Below are positions 45,295-56,012 of a stretch of DNA of 64,000 nt, in pieces; position 1 is the first letter of the stretch, and each line of letters begins with the position of its first letter. The notes under the pieces were generated by a model. The model was not told the origin of the DNA and searched no databases. It saw only the letters and a list, made by a program, of their open reading frames with translations. The stretch comes from Halomonas dongshanensis (lineage in GTDB: Bacteria > Pseudomonadota > Gammaproteobacteria > Pseudomonadales > Halomonadaceae), in NCBI RefSeq assembly GCF_024790395.1, contig NZ_JAJISC010000001.1, positions 558,001 to 622,000 of the forward strand, read 5' to 3'. The position numbers and the translations under genes are program-made.

Positions 45295-47436
45295 GTGAAT
45301 CCGGTCAAGAAAACGTTTCAATACGGTCGCAGCACCGTCACGCTCGAAACCGGGCGTATCGCTCGCCAGGCCACTGGCGCCGTCATGGTCACTATGGACG
45401 ATACCGTCGTGCTGTGTACCGTGGTCGCGAAGAAGGACGTCAACCCAAGTCAGCCCTTCTTCCCGCTCTCCGTGCACTACCAGGAGAAGACCTACGCGGT
45501 TGGCAAGATTCCCGGCGGCTTCTTCAAGCGCGAAGGCCGTCCCACCGAGAAAGAGACGCTGACCTCGCGTCTGATCGATCGCCCGATTCGCCCGCTGTTC
45601 CCCAAGGGCTTCATGAACGAAGTCCAGGTCATCTGTACCGTGCTCTCCACCGATCGCAACCATGATCCGGATATTGCCGCCATGCTGGGTACCTCGGCGG
45701 CGCTGGCGATCTCCGGTGTGCCGTTCAACGGCCCCATCGGTGCTGCACGCGTGGGCTTCAATGAAGAGCAAGGCTACTTCCTGAACCCCACCGTCGAAGA
45801 GCTCACGACCTCCGAGCTCGACATGGTCGTCGCCGGTACCGAAAAAGCCGTGCTAATGGTCGAGTCCGAAGCCCAGGAGCTGCTCGAAGACGAAATGCTC
45901 GGCGCGGTCCTCTTTGGCCATCAGGAGATGCAGGTCGCCATCAGCGCCATCAAGGAGCTTGCTCAACAAGCGGGCAAGCCGCGCTGGGAGTGGCAGCCTG
46001 CGGCAGAGAACGTGGTGCTGAAAACCGCCATGGCGGAGCTGTTCGAGGCCAAGGTCGGCGAAGCCTACCGCATCACCGACAAGATGGCGCGCCAAGACGC
46101 CCTAGCAGCGCTCAAAGAGCAGGCCGTTGCGCAGCTGGGCGCTGACGAGGGTGAAGCCAGCGATAGCACCTTCGACAAGGACGCCGTCAAAGGGGCCTTT
46201 GCCAGCCTCGAGAAGCGCGTCGTACGCTCGCGCGTGGTCAAGGGTGAGCCGCGTATCGACGGCCGCGACAACACCACCGTGCGTCCGCTTAACATCGAAG
46301 TGGGCGTGCTGCCCAAAACCCACGGCTCGGCCGTGTTCACCCGCGGTGAGACCCAAGCGATTGCGGTGGCTACTCTGGGTACGCTGCGTGATTCGCAGCT
46401 GATCGAGTCGCTTGAAGGTGAGCGCAAGGACCGCTTCATGCTGCACTACAACTTCCCCCCCTACTCGGTGGGCGAAGCAGGCTTCATGGGTGGGCCGAAG
46501 CGTCGCGAGATCGGCCATGGCCGTCTGGCGCGTCGCGGCGTACAGGCCATGCTGCCCTCCGAAGAGGCGTTCCCCTACACCATTCGCGTGGTCTCCGAGA
46601 TCACCGAATCCAACGGTTCGAGCTCCATGGCCTCCGTGTGCGGCTCGTCGCTGGCGCTGATGGATGCCGGGGTGCCGCTCAAGGCACCGGTGGCGGGTAT
46701 CGCCATGGGCCTGGTGAAGGACCCGGAAGGCTACGCCGTACTCACCGATATTCTGGGTGATGAAGATCACCTCGGCGACATGGACTTCAAGGTCGCTGGT
46801 TCCGAAGAGGGCGTGACCGCCCTGCAGATGGACATCAAGATCGAGGGCATCGACGAAGAGATCATGGAGACCGCGCTGCAGCAGGCCCATAAGGCGCGTC
46901 TGACCATTCTCGAACAGATGAACACGGTTATCGCTCAGAGCCGTAGTGACGTCTCCGAGAATGCCCCCTCCATGGCGACCATCAAGATCGATCCTGACAA
47001 GATTCGTGACGTGATCGGCAAAGGCGGGGCGACCATTCGTAAGATCTGCGAAGACACCGGCGCCTCCATCGATCTCGACGATGACGGCACCGTGCGCATC
47101 TACGCCGAGGACAAGAAAGCCGCCAAGGCCGCCATCGACACGGTACTGGCGATCACCGCCGAGGCGGAAATCGGCAAGCTCTACAACGGCAAGGTGGTGC
47201 GCATCGCCGACTTCGGTGCCTTCGTCAACATCATGCCGGGTACCGATGGTCTGGTGCACATCTCCCAGATTGTGCCGGAGCGCGTCAACAACGTGCGTGA
47301 CTTCCTCAACGAAGGCGACGAGGTCGTGGTGAAGGTGCTCGACATCGACAACCGCAACCGCGTCAAGCTCTCCATCAAGGAGATCACCGACGAGGAGAAA
47401 GCGGCGTTCGCCGCCGAGGCTGAAAGCGACAGCTAA
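45295..47436 (+). CDS. pnp: Polynucleotide phosphorylase
   Basis: 3'-5' phosphorolytic exoribonuclease of the degradosome. 713 residues from GTG 45295 (AAGGA 7 bases upstream; matches the E. coli start MLNPIVRKFQYG); an ATG at 45235 would add 20 non-homologous residues. Two RNase PH domains joined by a helical domain, KH motif [14 protein letters not shown] near 560, S1 domain [15 protein letters not shown]. Confidence 0.97.
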   Translation: MNPVKKTFQYGRSTVTLETGRIARQATGAVMVTMDDTVVLCTVVAKKDVNPSQPFFPLSVHYQEKTYAVGKIPGGFFKREGRPTEKETLTSRLIDRPIRPLFPKGFMNEVQVICTVLSTDRNHDPDIAAMLGTSAALAISGVPFNGPIGAARVGFNEEQGYFLNPTVEELTTSELDMVVAGTEKAVLMVESEAQELLEDEMLGAVLFGHQEMQVAISAIKELAQQAGKPRWEWQPAAENVVLKTAMAELFEAKVGEAYRITDKMARQDALAALKEQAVAQLGADEGEASDSTFDKDAVKGAFASLEKRVVRSRVVKGEPRIDGRDNTTVRPLNIEVGVLPKTHGSAVFTRGETQAIAVATLGTLRDSQLIESLEGERKDRFMLHYNFPPYSVGEAGFMGGPKRREIGHGRLARRGVQAMLPSEEAFPYTIRVVSEITESNGSSSMASVCGSSLALMDAGVPLKAPVAGIAMGLVKDPEGYAVLTDILGDEDHLGDMDFKVAGSEEGVTALQMDIKIEGIDEEIMETALQQAHKARLTILEQMNTVIAQSRSDVSENAPSMATIKIDPDKIRDVIGKGGATIRKICEDTGASIDLDDDGTVRIYAEDKKAAKAAIDTVLAITAEAEIGKLYNGKVVRIADFGAFVNIMPGTDGLVHISQIVPERVNNVRDFLNEGDEVVVKVLDIDNRNRVKLSIKEITDEEKAAFAAEAESDS

Positions 47437-47458
47437 GCGTCACGCTTAAGGTCAATCC

Positions 47459-47486
47459 CGCCCCCGTAGCCTCGGCTGCGGGGGCG
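47459..47486 (+). terminator. Hairpin after pnp
   Basis: 13-bp stem CGCCCCCGTAGCC/GGCTGCGGGGGCG (one G-U) with almost no loop, 22 bp after pnp. No U-run. Confidence 0.55.
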
Positions 47487-47511
47487 GCGTCGTTTGAGAG
47501 CAGGAGAGAAC

Positions 47512-48681
47512 ATGCAGCAGGAGCAAGCGCCGCGCTGGGCGGCGGTCATCGCCGTGATGGGCGGCATTTTTTTGTTGGTTACGGCAGAGCAACTACCCAT
47601 CGGGCTGCTGTCGCAGGTGGCGGGTTCGCTCGAGGTCACCTCGGGCGTGGCCGGTTTGATGGTCACCGTGCCTGGGGTGATCGCGGCCTTTTCGGCACCG
47701 CTCTTACCGGTAGCGGTCGGGCGGTTGGATCGGCGGGTCATGTTGACGCTATTGATGTTAGTCATGACGCTTGGCAGCGTGCTGTCGGCGCTGGCGAGCA
47801 ACTTTACCCTACTGCTTGCCGCTCGGGCGCTGATTGGGATAAGCATCGGCGGCTACTGGGCGGTGGCGGGCAGTCTCGCGCCACGTTTGGTGCCCGAAGA
47901 TAAGGTGGCGCGGGCAATGACGATCATTTTCGGCGGGGTGGCGGCTGCCTCGGTGCTGGGAGTGCCGCTGGGAACGCTATTGGGTGATTTCAGCAGTTGG
48001 CGCGTCGCTTTCGCCACGCTTGGCGGCTTTAGTCTGCTCACCGCCGTGGCGCTGTGGTGCTGGCTTCCGCCGCTGCCCCCTCGCGAACCGGTGCGGCTCA
48101 AGATACTGGCTCAGCAGTTCGGCAATCGCGGCGTGCGCGTAGCGGTACTCACGACCGGCTTCGTCGTGGTCGGCCACTTTGCCGCCTATACCTTCATCAG
48201 TCCGATTTTGCAGCAGCTCAGCGGCATCGCCGAGAGCCGGGTGGGCAGTTTGCTGCTGCTCTATGGTGCGGCGGGCATTTTGGGTAATGTTGCAGCGGGT
48301 ATGTTAGCCGGGCGCCATCCGTACCGCGCGGTGCTGCTCATTCCTAGCCTTTTACTGGTCGTGGTCGCGGCGTTTCCGCTACTCGGCGTGCAGCCGCTAA
48401 GCGGGGTAGCGCTGCTGATGGTGTGGGGCGCGGTATTTGGCAGCGTGTCGGTGAGTATCCAGACCTGGATTTTGCGCACTGCTCCCAATACCGAAGCGGC
48501 CACGGCGCTGATGGCGTTTGTCTTCAATTTCTCCATCGGTTTGGGCGCCATGGTAGGCGGTCGCGTGGTGGATGCCACCAACCTACCGGCTACCATGTGG
48601 GCCGCCTCGCTACTGTTTTTGCTGGGCGCGCTATTGGTGTGGCGCACGCCCTCGCGCATCGTGGGGGAGAAGCGCCGCTAG
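47512..48681 (+). CDS. MFS transporter, DHA1 family (NepI-like)
   Basis: 389 residues from ATG 47512 (AGGAGAG upstream). Twelve hydrophobic helices. [32 protein letters not shown] and the loop [14 protein letters not shown] fit DHA1 exporters; the helix-5 region [28 protein letters not shown] resembles purine-nucleoside/sugar efflux proteins such as NepI. Substrate inferred only by resemblance. Overlaps the convergent thiolase by 4 bp. Confidence 0.88.
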   Translation: MQQEQAPRWAAVIAVMGGIFLLVTAEQLPIGLLSQVAGSLEVTSGVAGLMVTVPGVIAAFSAPLLPVAVGRLDRRVMLTLLMLVMTLGSVLSALASNFTLLLAARALIGISIGGYWAVAGSLAPRLVPEDKVARAMTIIFGGVAAASVLGVPLGTLLGDFSSWRVAFATLGGFSLLTAVALWCWLPPLPPREPVRLKILAQQFGNRGVRVAVLTTGFVVVGHFAAYTFISPILQQLSGIAESRVGSLLLLYGAAGILGNVAAGMLAGRHPYRAVLLIPSLLLVVVAAFPLLGVQPLSGVALLMVWGAVFGSVSVSIQTWILRTAPNTEAATALMAFVFNFSIGLGAMVGGRVVDATNLPATMWAASLLFLLGALLVWRTPSRIVGEKRR

Positions 48682-49856
48682 TCGCGCTCGATAGCCAGCG
48701 CCACCCCTTGGCCGCCACCGATGCACAGCGTCGCCAAGCCCTTCTTGGCGTCGCGGGCGATCATCTCGTACAGCAGGCTGACCAGAATACGGCAGCCCGA
48801 CGCGCCGATGGGGTGGCCAAGCGCAATGGCGCCGCCGTTGACGTTGACCTTGGCGGTGTCCCAGCCAAGCTCCTTGTTCACCGATAGCGCTTGCGCTGCG
48901 AACGCCTCGTTGGCCTCGATCAGGTCGAGCTCGTCCAGCGTCCAGCCCGCCTTCTCCAGGCAGCGGCGCGTTGCCGGTGCCGGACCGATGCCCATGATGG
49001 CCGGGTCGACCCCAGCGTTGGCGTAGCCTTTGATGCGCGCCAAGGGTTCGAGACCGAGCGCCTTGGCCTTTTCCGCCGAGCAGAGCATGACCACGGCCGC
49101 GCCGTCGTTGAGCGAAGACGCATTGCCTGCCGTCACCGTACCGTCTTTCTTGAACGCCGGGCGCATGCCGCCAAGCTTTTCGGCGGTGACTTCGCGCGGG
49201 TTTTCGTCGGTATCGAAGCGCAGCGGATCGCCCTTACGCTGGGGAATCTCCACCGGCACGATCTGGCTCTTGAAGCGCCCCTCTTTGATCGCGCTGGCGG
49301 CCTTCTGCTGCGAGGCAGCGGCAAACTCGTCCATTTCCTGGCGGGTGATACCGTACTTCTCGGCGAGGTTTTCGGCGGTGATGCCCATGTGGTACTGGTT
49401 GAACGCATCCCATAGGCCATCGTGAACCATGGAGTCGATCGCTTTCCAGTCGCCCATACGCTGGCCGGTACGAGAGTTGGGCAAAAGGTGCGGCGAGAGC
49501 GACATGTTCTCCTGGCCACCGGCTAGGATCAGCTCGGCATCGCCGCAGCGGATAGCTTGCGTTGCCAGGTGGAGCGCCTTGAGCCCTGAGCCGCATACCT
49601 TGTTGATGGTCATGGCAGGCACCGCGTCGGGCAAGCCCGCCTTGATGGCCGCTTGGCGCGCCGGATTCTGACCGGTGCCCGCCGTCAGCACCTGACCCAA
49701 GAGCACCTCATCGACCTCTTCGGGGGCCACGCCGGTCGAGGAGAGAAGCTCCTTGATCACCAGCGCACCGAGATCGCTTGCGGGAATGCCCGAAAGCGCC
49801 CCAGCGAAGGTGCCGATCGCCGTGCGCCGCGCCGCTACAATCACCACGTCTTGCAT
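48678..49856 (-). CDS. Acetyl-CoA C-acetyltransferase (thiolase)
   Basis: Condenses two acetyl-CoA to acetoacetyl-CoA or the reverse. 392 residues from ATG 49856 (AGGAG 7 bases upstream). Active-site Cys in [15 protein letters not shown], His in [17 protein letters not shown], second Cys in [17 protein letters not shown]. Could serve PHA synthesis (PhaA) or acetoacetate/butanoate use (AtoB); no pha or ato neighbour decides it. Confidence 0.94.
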   Translation of the reverse strand: MQDVVIVAARRTAIGTFAGALSGIPASDLGALVIKELLSSTGVAPEEVDEVLLGQVLTAGTGQNPARQAAIKAGLPDAVPAMTINKVCGSGLKALHLATQAIRCGDAELILAGGQENMSLSPHLLPNSRTGQRMGDWKAIDSMVHDGLWDAFNQYHMGITAENLAEKYGITRQEMDEFAAASQQKAASAIKEGRFKSQIVPVEIPQRKGDPLRFDTDENPREVTAEKLGGMRPAFKKDGTVTAGNASSLNDGAAVVMLCSAEKAKALGLEPLARIKGYANAGVDPAIMGIGPAPATRRCLEKAGWTLDELDLIEANEAFAAQALSVNKELGWDTAKVNVNGGAIALGHPIGASGCRILVSLLYEMIARDAKKGLATLCIGGGQGVALAIERD

Positions 49857-49910
49857 AAGCTGACTCCTGCCTTGGTAAGCCCGGGGCCTCGGGCCCCCTC
49901 GGAAGTTTTC

Positions 49911-49940
49911 AGCATAGGGTATCTTTGTGCGCTGCGACAA
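49911..49940 (-). promoter_or_regulatory. Promoter candidate for the thiolase gene
   Basis: Minus strand -35 TTGTCG (49940-49935), 18-bp spacer, -10 TATGCT (49916-49911), about 55 bp upstream of the start. A GGGGCC/GGCCCC hairpin lies in the leader near 49883-49897. Confidence 0.5.
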
Positions 49941-49971
49941 TACGCATTTCGGCGCCTTTCAACGCCGTTGG

Positions 49972-50838
49972 CTACGTAGCCTTTGGCCCGGGAAGGCTAA
50001 CGACGAGGTTGTCGATTAGCCGCGCCGGGCCGAGCCGAGCGGCGCCAAGCAGTACGGCTTGGCGGGTCTCTTGCGTCACCGGACCAAGGTCGATCGCGCG
50101 TAGTTCCAAATAGTCGGGGACGAATCCCGCTGCCTCGAGTGCGCTTACGCCTTGGGCGAGCACGCGATTGATCGTGTCGCCCTGGGCCAGCGCATCGCGC
50201 ATCTCTACGAGCGTGCGGTAGAGCGCGGGGGCGACGGCGCGCTGATCGGCACTCAAATAGCCGTTACGCGACGACAGCGCCAGGCCATCGGCGGCGCGTA
50301 CCGTGGGCACGCCGATGATCTCGATGGGCAGGTGCAAATCGGCGACCAGCTTGCGAATTACCGCGAGCTGCTGGTAATCCTTTTCGCCAAAGCAGGCCAC
50401 ATCGGGCTGCACCAGATTGAATAGCAGGGCGACGACGGTCGCCACACCGTCGAAGTGGCCTGGGCGTGCGCCGCCGCAAAGCCCTTCGCCTACGCGCGGT
50501 ACCCGAACGCGGGTTTGCTCGCCAAGGCCGTTGGGGTAGAGGGTAGTGGTCGTCGGGGCAAAGAGCAGATCGCACCCGGCGGTTTCCAGGGCGTCGCGAT
50601 CAGCCTCAAACGTGCGCGGGTAAGCATCGAGGTCTTCGCCGGGGCCGAACTGCATGGGGTTGACGAACAGGCTCGCAACGACGAAATCACTGTGCTGGCG
50701 CGCAGTTTCGATCAGCGTCAGGTGGCCCTGGTGCAGATTGCCCATAGTGGGCACCAGCGCAATGCGCTGGCCATTTGCGCGCGCCGCTTTCAGCGTCGTG
50801 CGCAGGTCGGTAATGCTATCGAGCGTTATCAGAGGCAT
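49972..50838 (-). CDS. panC: Pantoate-beta-alanine ligase
   Basis: Last step of pantothenate synthesis. 288 residues. HIGH-like [78 protein letters not shown] (KMSKS-like). Downstream of panB with a 10-bp gap. Confidence 0.97.
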   Translation of the reverse strand: MPLITLDSITDLRTTLKAARANGQRIALVPTMGNLHQGHLTLIETARQHSDFVVASLFVNPMQFGPGEDLDAYPRTFEADRDALETAGCDLLFAPTTTTLYPNGLGEQTRVRVPRVGEGLCGGARPGHFDGVATVVALLFNLVQPDVACFGEKDYQQLAVIRKLVADLHLPIEIIGVPTVRAADGLALSSRNGYLSADQRAVAPALYRTLVEMRDALAQGDTINRVLAQGVSALEAAGFVPDYLELRAIDLGPVTQETRQAVLLGAARLGPARLIDNLVVSLPGPKAT

Positions 50839-50848
50839 GGGAGAACCG

Positions 50849-51640
50849 TTAGAAGCAGTGTTCGGGTGCCGGGAAGCGGCGCGCTTTGACCGCTTGGTGG
50901 TAGCGGGAGAAGGCGTCCTGAATAGCGTCGGCCTCCGCCATGAAGTTCTTCACGAAGCGCGGCGTGCGCCCGTGGGTAACGCCCAATAGGTCGTGCATCA
51001 CTAGGATCTGCCCATCGGTGTCAGGACCTGCGCCAATGCCGATGACTGGCACGTCGAGTGCGGCGGTCACGGCCTTACCCAGATGCTGCGGAACGCACTC
51101 GAGCAGAATCACCGAGGCTCCCGCCTCGACCAGGGTTTTGGCGTCGTCGAGGATGCGCTGGGCGTGGGCGTCCTCGCGCCCCTGCACGCGGTAGCCGCCC
51201 AACTGGTGAACGGTTTGCGGCGTTAGGCCCAAGTGGGCGCATACGGGGACGCCGCGTTGGGTAAGCGCACGAACGTCTTCGGCCATCCACGCTTCGCCTT
51301 CGAGTTTGACCATCTCGGCCCCGGCACGCATCAGCGCGCCCGCGTTTTCGAGGAGCCGCTCACGGCTGGGGTTGCCCATGAAAGGCAGATCGACCATCAA
51401 GAGGCTTGCTCCCTTGCCTCGGGCCACGCAGCGGGTGTGGTAGACGATATCGTCGAGGGTAACGGGCAGGGTGCTGGTATGGCCTTGCAGTACCATACCG
51501 AGGGAGTCCCCGACCAGCAGTACTTCGACCCCCGCTTGACCGATGGCGTGGGCAAAGGAGGCGTCGTAAGCGGTCAGGCAGCTAAACGGCTCGCCTGCGC
51601 GCTTGTACGCCTGCAGCGTACTCAGCGTGATGTTTTTCAT
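50849..51640 (-). CDS. panB: 3-methyl-2-oxobutanoate hydroxymethyltransferase
   Basis: First committed pantothenate step (ketopantoate from 2-ketoisovalerate). 263 residues. [95 protein letters not shown]: all canonical. Part of pcnB-folK-panB-panC. Confidence 0.97.
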   Translation of the reverse strand: MKNITLSTLQAYKRAGEPFSCLTAYDASFAHAIGQAGVEVLLVGDSLGMVLQGHTSTLPVTLDDIVYHTRCVARGKGASLLMVDLPFMGNPSRERLLENAGALMRAGAEMVKLEGEAWMAEDVRALTQRGVPVCAHLGLTPQTVHQLGGYRVQGREDAHAQRILDDAKTLVEAGASVILLECVPQHLGKAVTAALDVPVIGIGAGPDTDGQILVMHDLLGVTHGRTPRFVKNFMAEADAIQDAFSRYHQAVKARRFPAPEHCF

Positions 51641-51764
51641 GGCGTGTCTCTGTCCGAAGCGGCGTTTTTATTAAAAGCGAATAAACGCGATTGGCAAGGA
51701 AACGCCATTGTTACGCCATTACGTGGTGGGTGTCGAGCGGTGGGCAGGCGGCCCTGCGTAGGCG

Positions 51765-52262
51765 TTAATGGGTGCTGGCCGAAAGCTTGACCAGGTCAGA
51801 AGGAGGAAGCTCATCGAGCCAAGCGGTTAGCGGGCGCGCATGCACCTGAAGCTTAGGGGCGATTTCGCTAAGCGGCACCAGCACGAAGTGGCGCCGGTGC
51901 ATCTCGTGGTGGGGTACGTTCAAGCGCGGATGACGTAGCGTGGTATCGGCGTAGAGCAGCAGATCCAGATCCAGAGTACGCGGGCCCCAGTGGCGCAGGC
52001 GCTGGCGCCGGTGGCGCTGCTCCAGCGCCTGCAATTGATCGAGCAGGGCAAGGGGAGAGAGGCGCGTATCGAGCTGCGCCACAGCATTGACGAAGTCGGG
52101 CTGATCCTGCGGCCCTACCGGGCGGCTGGCGTAGAGCGAGGAGGCGGCCACGAAGCGCGTCAGCGGTAAGGCATCGAGCTCTTCGAGCGCGCGCCTGACC
52201 TGCTGGGTGGGCGTATCGAGATTGCTGCCCAGGCCCACGTAGGCGGTCACCTTCGCGCTCAC
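51765..52262 (-). CDS. folK: HPPK, 6-hydroxymethyl-dihydropterin pyrophosphokinase
   Basis: Transfers pyrophosphate to the folate pterin precursor. 165 residues from GTG 52262, which overlaps the pcnB stop as GTGA; the frame is open farther upstream but lies inside pcnB. Motifs AYVGLGSNLDTPTQQVRRAL, RPVGPQDQPDFVNAVAQLDT, WGPRTLDLDLLLY, PHHEMHRRHFVLVPL. Confidence 0.95.
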   Translation of the reverse strand: MSAKVTAYVGLGSNLDTPTQQVRRALEELDALPLTRFVAASSLYASRPVGPQDQPDFVNAVAQLDTRLSPLALLDQLQALEQRHRRQRLRHWGPRTLDLDLLLYADTTLRHPRLNVPHHEMHRRHFVLVPLSEIAPKLQVHARPLTAWLDELPPSDLVKLSASTH

Positions 52263-53650
52263 GCGTCCGCGCTCGGCTTGCGGCCCTTGCGCCGACGTTT
52301 GCGGCGCCCATCGCCCTGGCTTGCCGGGTCGCTGCCGACTTTTTGCAGCAGGCGGCGCTGCTCGTGCTCGTCGCCTTGCTGGAAGGCGGTCCACCAGTCG
52401 CCAAGTCCACGGGGCAGCTCACCGGCCTGCTCGCGCAGTAACAGCAGATCGTAGGCGGCGCGAAAGCGTGGGTGCTCGCGGGTCTGGAAAGCGCGGCGTC
52501 CGCGACGCTGAGGCAGACGCTCCTGCAGCTCCCAAATCTCGCGCATGGGAATGCCAAAACGCTTGGGAATGGAGGTGTGCTCCAGCTGGCGCGAAATCAC
52601 CTGCTGCGCGGCGGCCTGCAGCGCGGGCAGTGGTGGCATGCCTTCCTGCTCTAGCTCCATTTGGCGATACTTGACCGGCGCCCACAAAAACGCCGCCAGT
52701 AAGAAGGCTGGCGTTACGGGGCGATCTTCGGCAATGCGCTTATCGGTATTGCGCAGCGCCTGTTCGATCAGCTCTTCCGCCCAGGCGGCATCGGCCATCG
52801 CCTCTTCGGACTCGGGGAAGAGCATGCCGAAGAGGTTGTAGTGGCTCAGCAGGCGGAAGGTCATCAGGCCGTGACCGGCCATAAAGAGCTTGAGTGCCTC
52901 ATCGAAAAGCCGCGCTGGGGGAATGCTGAGCAGCAGCGGCGCAAGCTCCTCCAGTGGTGCTTCGGTATGCGGGTCGAGGGTGAAGTCGAGCTTGGCGGCA
53001 AAGCGAATGGCGCGCAACATGCGCACCGGGTCCTCGCGGTAGCGCGTGGCCGGGTCGCCAATCAGGCGCAGGGTGCGCGCATTGATATCGCCGATGCCTC
53101 CGGCAAAGTCGAGAATGCTGAAATCGGCAATGTTGTAGTAGAGGGCATTGATGGTGAAATCGCGGCGAATGGCATCCTCTTCGATGCTGCCCCAAACGTT
53201 GTCACGTAGCAGTAGGCCTTCGTCCGACTGCTGAGCGATGTGCTCGCCGTGCTCGTTCTTGGGCTGGCCACGAAACGTCGTCACCTCGATGACCTCGCGC
53301 CCGAAGCGGACGTGGACGATACGAAAACGGCGTCCGATCATGCGCGAATTACGAAACAGGTCGCGCACCTGCTCGGGCGTTGCATTGGTCGCAACGTCGA
53401 AATCCTTGGGCATCTGCCCCAGCAGGGCATCGCGAATGCAGCCACCGACCAAATACGCATCGAAACCGGCGCCGTTGAGCCGGTAGAGCACTTTTAGAGC
53501 GGCCTCACTGATCTGCCGTCGGGAAACGGGGTGCTCGGCGCGAGGAATGATATGGGGGGTGAGGGCGTCAGTGGGGCTCTCAGGGGAATCGAGCGGGGAT
53601 TTCAAGTGCTCTCCCGGGCGGTTAAGAAAACGGGTAAATCCTTTGAACAT
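52259..53650 (-). CDS. pcnB: Poly(A) polymerase I
   Basis: Adds destabilising poly(A) tails to RNA 3' ends. 463 residues. Nucleotidyltransferase motif LVGGCIRDALLGQMPKDFDVATNA, RRDFTINALYY, RYREDPVRMLRAIRFAAKL, and a basic C-terminus GDGRRKRRRKGRK. ATG 53650 gives an N-terminus MFKGFTRFL like Pseudomonas PcnB but has no SD; a TTG at 53605 has GGGAG 5 bases upstream and would drop 15 residues. E. coli pcnB also uses a non-standard start. Confidence 0.94.
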   Translation of the reverse strand: MFKGFTRFLNRPGEHLKSPLDSPESPTDALTPHIIPRAEHPVSRRQISEAALKVLYRLNGAGFDAYLVGGCIRDALLGQMPKDFDVATNATPEQVRDLFRNSRMIGRRFRIVHVRFGREVIEVTTFRGQPKNEHGEHIAQQSDEGLLLRDNVWGSIEEDAIRRDFTINALYYNIADFSILDFAGGIGDINARTLRLIGDPATRYREDPVRMLRAIRFAAKLDFTLDPHTEAPLEELAPLLLSIPPARLFDEALKLFMAGHGLMTFRLLSHYNLFGMLFPESEEAMADAAWAEELIEQALRNTDKRIAEDRPVTPAFLLAAFLWAPVKYRQMELEQEGMPPLPALQAAAQQVISRQLEHTSIPKRFGIPMREIWELQERLPQRRGRRAFQTREHPRFRAAYDLLLLREQAGELPRGLGDWWTAFQQGDEHEQRRLLQKVGSDPASQGDGRRKRRRKGRKPSADA

Positions 53651-53791
53651 GCGGCGATATCGACTCGCAATCTAGGTAAAACCATCGTCGGTAAGGCGAT
53701 GAGTGTAGCCGACCCCCATGGCCTTGCAAAGCGCTTGCGTTCAATTGCCTGAGCCTGGAGGGTGCCGGGAGCCTTGACCTGATTTGCATAG

Positions 53792-53816
53792 AAAAGGCCG
53801 CGCGATAAGCACGGCC
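53792..53816 (-). terminator. Terminator of the mtn-ABC operon
   Basis: Minus strand GGCCGTGC-TTATC-GCGCGGCC (one G-U pair) then TTTTCT, 54 bp after the binding-protein stop. Confidence 0.8.
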
Positions 53817-53869
53817 AGGCAAATGCCGTCAGAAGCGAACGATCAGAAAAGCAGACAACGGGTGAGGGC

Positions 53870-54904
53870 TTAGCGCGCTGGTAGCGGCAGCCAGTCGGCC
53901 AGGGCTACCTCGGCGTGGGCAAACTGGGGCATCTTCTCGCTCAGCGTGGCCATGCTGTCGATGGCGTTGTCGTCGAGAAAGTCCTGAGTGATGAGGGTTG
54001 GCGGCACGATGACCGGCGACTCAATCGTCTCACCCGCCATCAAAAGCGCCAGGGTACGCACGGAGACTTCACCTACCACCGTTGGGTTGGTGGCCACGGT
54101 GGCTGCCCAGGGGGAGCCCGGTTCGCGCATGGCGGCGATGTCGGAGGTGGAGATATCCGCCGAGTAGATCGAGATGTCTTCCCCCAGCCCCATCTCATCG
54201 ACGGCGATTTTTACCCCGGCGGCGAACTCGTTATAGGGCGCGAAGAAAACGTCGATGGCCGGATTGGCTTGAATGACCGCGCGCGCCTGGTTGGCAACGG
54301 CGTTGGCGATGGGGTTGTCCAGCGTGCCGAACACCGCCGCTTCGGTGACGCCCGGATGCGCCGCCTTGAAATCTTCCCAGGCGGCATTGCGTTGATCCAG
54401 CGGCGCGATGCCGGGCACGTAGACGTAACCGGCGGTGAAGTCGTCGCCGTTGTCTGCCGCGGCCTGCTCCAGCGCCAGCTCGCCAAGCAGGTAGTTGGAC
54501 TGCTCGATCTGGGGGATGGCCGGGTTATCGATCTCGACGTCGAAGGCGACCACATCGATTCCCGCATCGATGGCGCGCTGGGCAGCCTCCTGCATCGACT
54601 CCGAAAGCCCATGTTGAATGATGATCCCATCGACCCCGAGCGCGATGGCTTGGTCCACCATGTCAGCCTGCAGCGCTGCGTCCTGACGGCTATCGAGCAC
54701 GCGTAGCTCGACGCCAAGCGCCTCGGCCTGCGCCTCGACGCCGGCAAGGTAAGCCTGGAAAAAATCACCCGTGGAAATATAGCGCACCACCGCAATGCTG
54801 ACCTCCTCGGGCGCATCGAAGGGCGCGGGGCGCTCCTGGGCGACGGCCAGGGCGGGCCCCAACGTCAGGGTGGCAGCAAGGCCGATGGCAAGGCGGTTCA
54901 GCAT
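53870..54904 (-). CDS. Ribose-type ABC transporter substrate-binding protein
   Basis: Periplasmic receptor, 344 residues. Signal peptide MLNRLAIGLAATLTLG..ALAVA, then a peripla_BP_4 (RbsB/TorT-like) fold: QAYLAGVEAQAEALGVELRVLDS, DMVDQAIALGVDGIIIQHG, AIDAGIDVVAFDVEID, and PNAAIDVFFAPYNEFAAG-like hinge region. Ligand is probably a pentose-like or thio-sugar because it ends an operon that begins with mtnB. Last gene of mtnB-mtnC-mtnD-ATPase-permease-SBP. Confidence 0.9.
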   Translation of the reverse strand: MLNRLAIGLAATLTLGPALAVAQERPAPFDAPEEVSIAVVRYISTGDFFQAYLAGVEAQAEALGVELRVLDSRQDAALQADMVDQAIALGVDGIIIQHGLSESMQEAAQRAIDAGIDVVAFDVEIDNPAIPQIEQSNYLLGELALEQAAADNGDDFTAGYVYVPGIAPLDQRNAAWEDFKAAHPGVTEAAVFGTLDNPIANAVANQARAVIQANPAIDVFFAPYNEFAAGVKIAVDEMGLGEDISIYSADISTSDIAAMREPGSPWAATVATNPTVVGEVSVRTLALLMAGETIESPVIVPPTLITQDFLDDNAIDSMATLSEKMPQFAHAEVALADWLPLPAR

Positions 54905-54980
54905 GGCGGTGTCCTTATACTTTTGCGTTGTTGGAGTGGCTGGTTGCCCAACGTTTCGCTAGGCGAGCATGAAGTACGCC

Positions 54981-56012
54981 TCAGTGGCGCATCGATGGGC
55001 CACGGCGTGATGATAGATAGAAGGTGAACATCAAGGCGATGACCAGTACCGCGCCCTTGACGAAGTCTTGGGTGTAGTAGGGGGCATTTAGCATCGTCAT
55101 CCCCTGGAGCAGGATGCCCACGAAGAGCGCGCCCATGGCCGTACCGAAGGCATTGGGGCGTGCGGCCCCCAGCACGGCAAAGCCGATCAGCGCCGCAGCG
55201 ACGCTATCGAGCAGTAAATTGTTGCCGCTGGCGATATCGCCCCGGCCCAGGCGGGCGGCCAGCAGAACGCCGCCAATGGCCGCCGTGACGCCTGAGATCA
55301 TGTAGGCCGCTATCTTGTAGCGCGCCACCGGTGCGCCCACCAAGGCCGTCGCCCGTGCGTTGGAGCCGATGGCGTACATCAGCCGACCGTGGCGGGTGAA
55401 GCCCAAAAATAGCCAGATCGCGAGCGCGATAAGCAGAAAAATCACTACGGGCACCGGCACGAGTCGCTCGATGACGAGATCGAAGCGGTGGCGGCCAAGC
55501 CACAAAAATGCTGCCGAAAAACTGCCCTGCGCCGTCTCGCCATCGGCAAGCGTCATGCCCGTGGCGATGGAGTTGCCCTGGGTGGGGATACGCTGTAAGC
55601 CAATGAGTAGGAACATCATGCCCAGGGTCGCAAGCAAATCGGGAATGCGGCACTTGACGATCAAAAGCCCGTTGATCAGCCCCACCAGCGCCCCCATCAG
55701 CAAACACAAGGCCACCGCCACGTAAGCAGGCTGCTCCAAAACGACCATGCTGTAAGCGGCAAGCATCAGCGAGGAGGTCGCCACCGCGCCGATGGAGAGA
55801 TCGAAGCCGCCGACCACCAGTGTGGTCGTCACGCCCAGCGCTAGAATGCCGGTGATGGCGACCGACTGCAGCACGAATACCGCCGAGCGTGGGTTGGCAA
55901 AGCCCGGTGCCGCCAGGCTGAAGTAGAGCACAAGCCCCACCAGGAGCAGCAGAAAACCGTAGCGAATGGCGAACGCCAACAGTCGTGCCCGGAAGGCGCC
56001 GGGCTCAGCCAT
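54981..56012 (-). CDS. Ribose-type ABC transporter permease
   Basis: 343 residues from ATG 56012, overlapping the ATPase stop by 8 bp. BPD_transp_2 family: about nine hydrophobic helices, GVTTTLVVGGFDLSIGAVAT, PDLLATLGMMFLLIGLQRI, and the ATPase-contact loop near GSNARATALVGAPVARYKI. The open frame extends to 56216 but that part lies in the ATPase gene. Single permease implies a homodimer. Confidence 0.93.
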   Translation of the reverse strand: MAEPGAFRARLLAFAIRYGFLLLLVGLVLYFSLAAPGFANPRSAVFVLQSVAITGILALGVTTTLVVGGFDLSIGAVATSSLMLAAYSMVVLEQPAYVAVALCLLMGALVGLINGLLIVKCRIPDLLATLGMMFLLIGLQRIPTQGNSIATGMTLADGETAQGSFSAAFLWLGRHRFDLVIERLVPVPVVIFLLIALAIWLFLGFTRHGRLMYAIGSNARATALVGAPVARYKIAAYMISGVTAAIGGVLLAARLGRGDIASGNNLLLDSVAAALIGFAVLGAARPNAFGTAMGALFVGILLQGMTMLNAPYYTQDFVKGAVLVIALMFTFYLSSRRGPSMRH

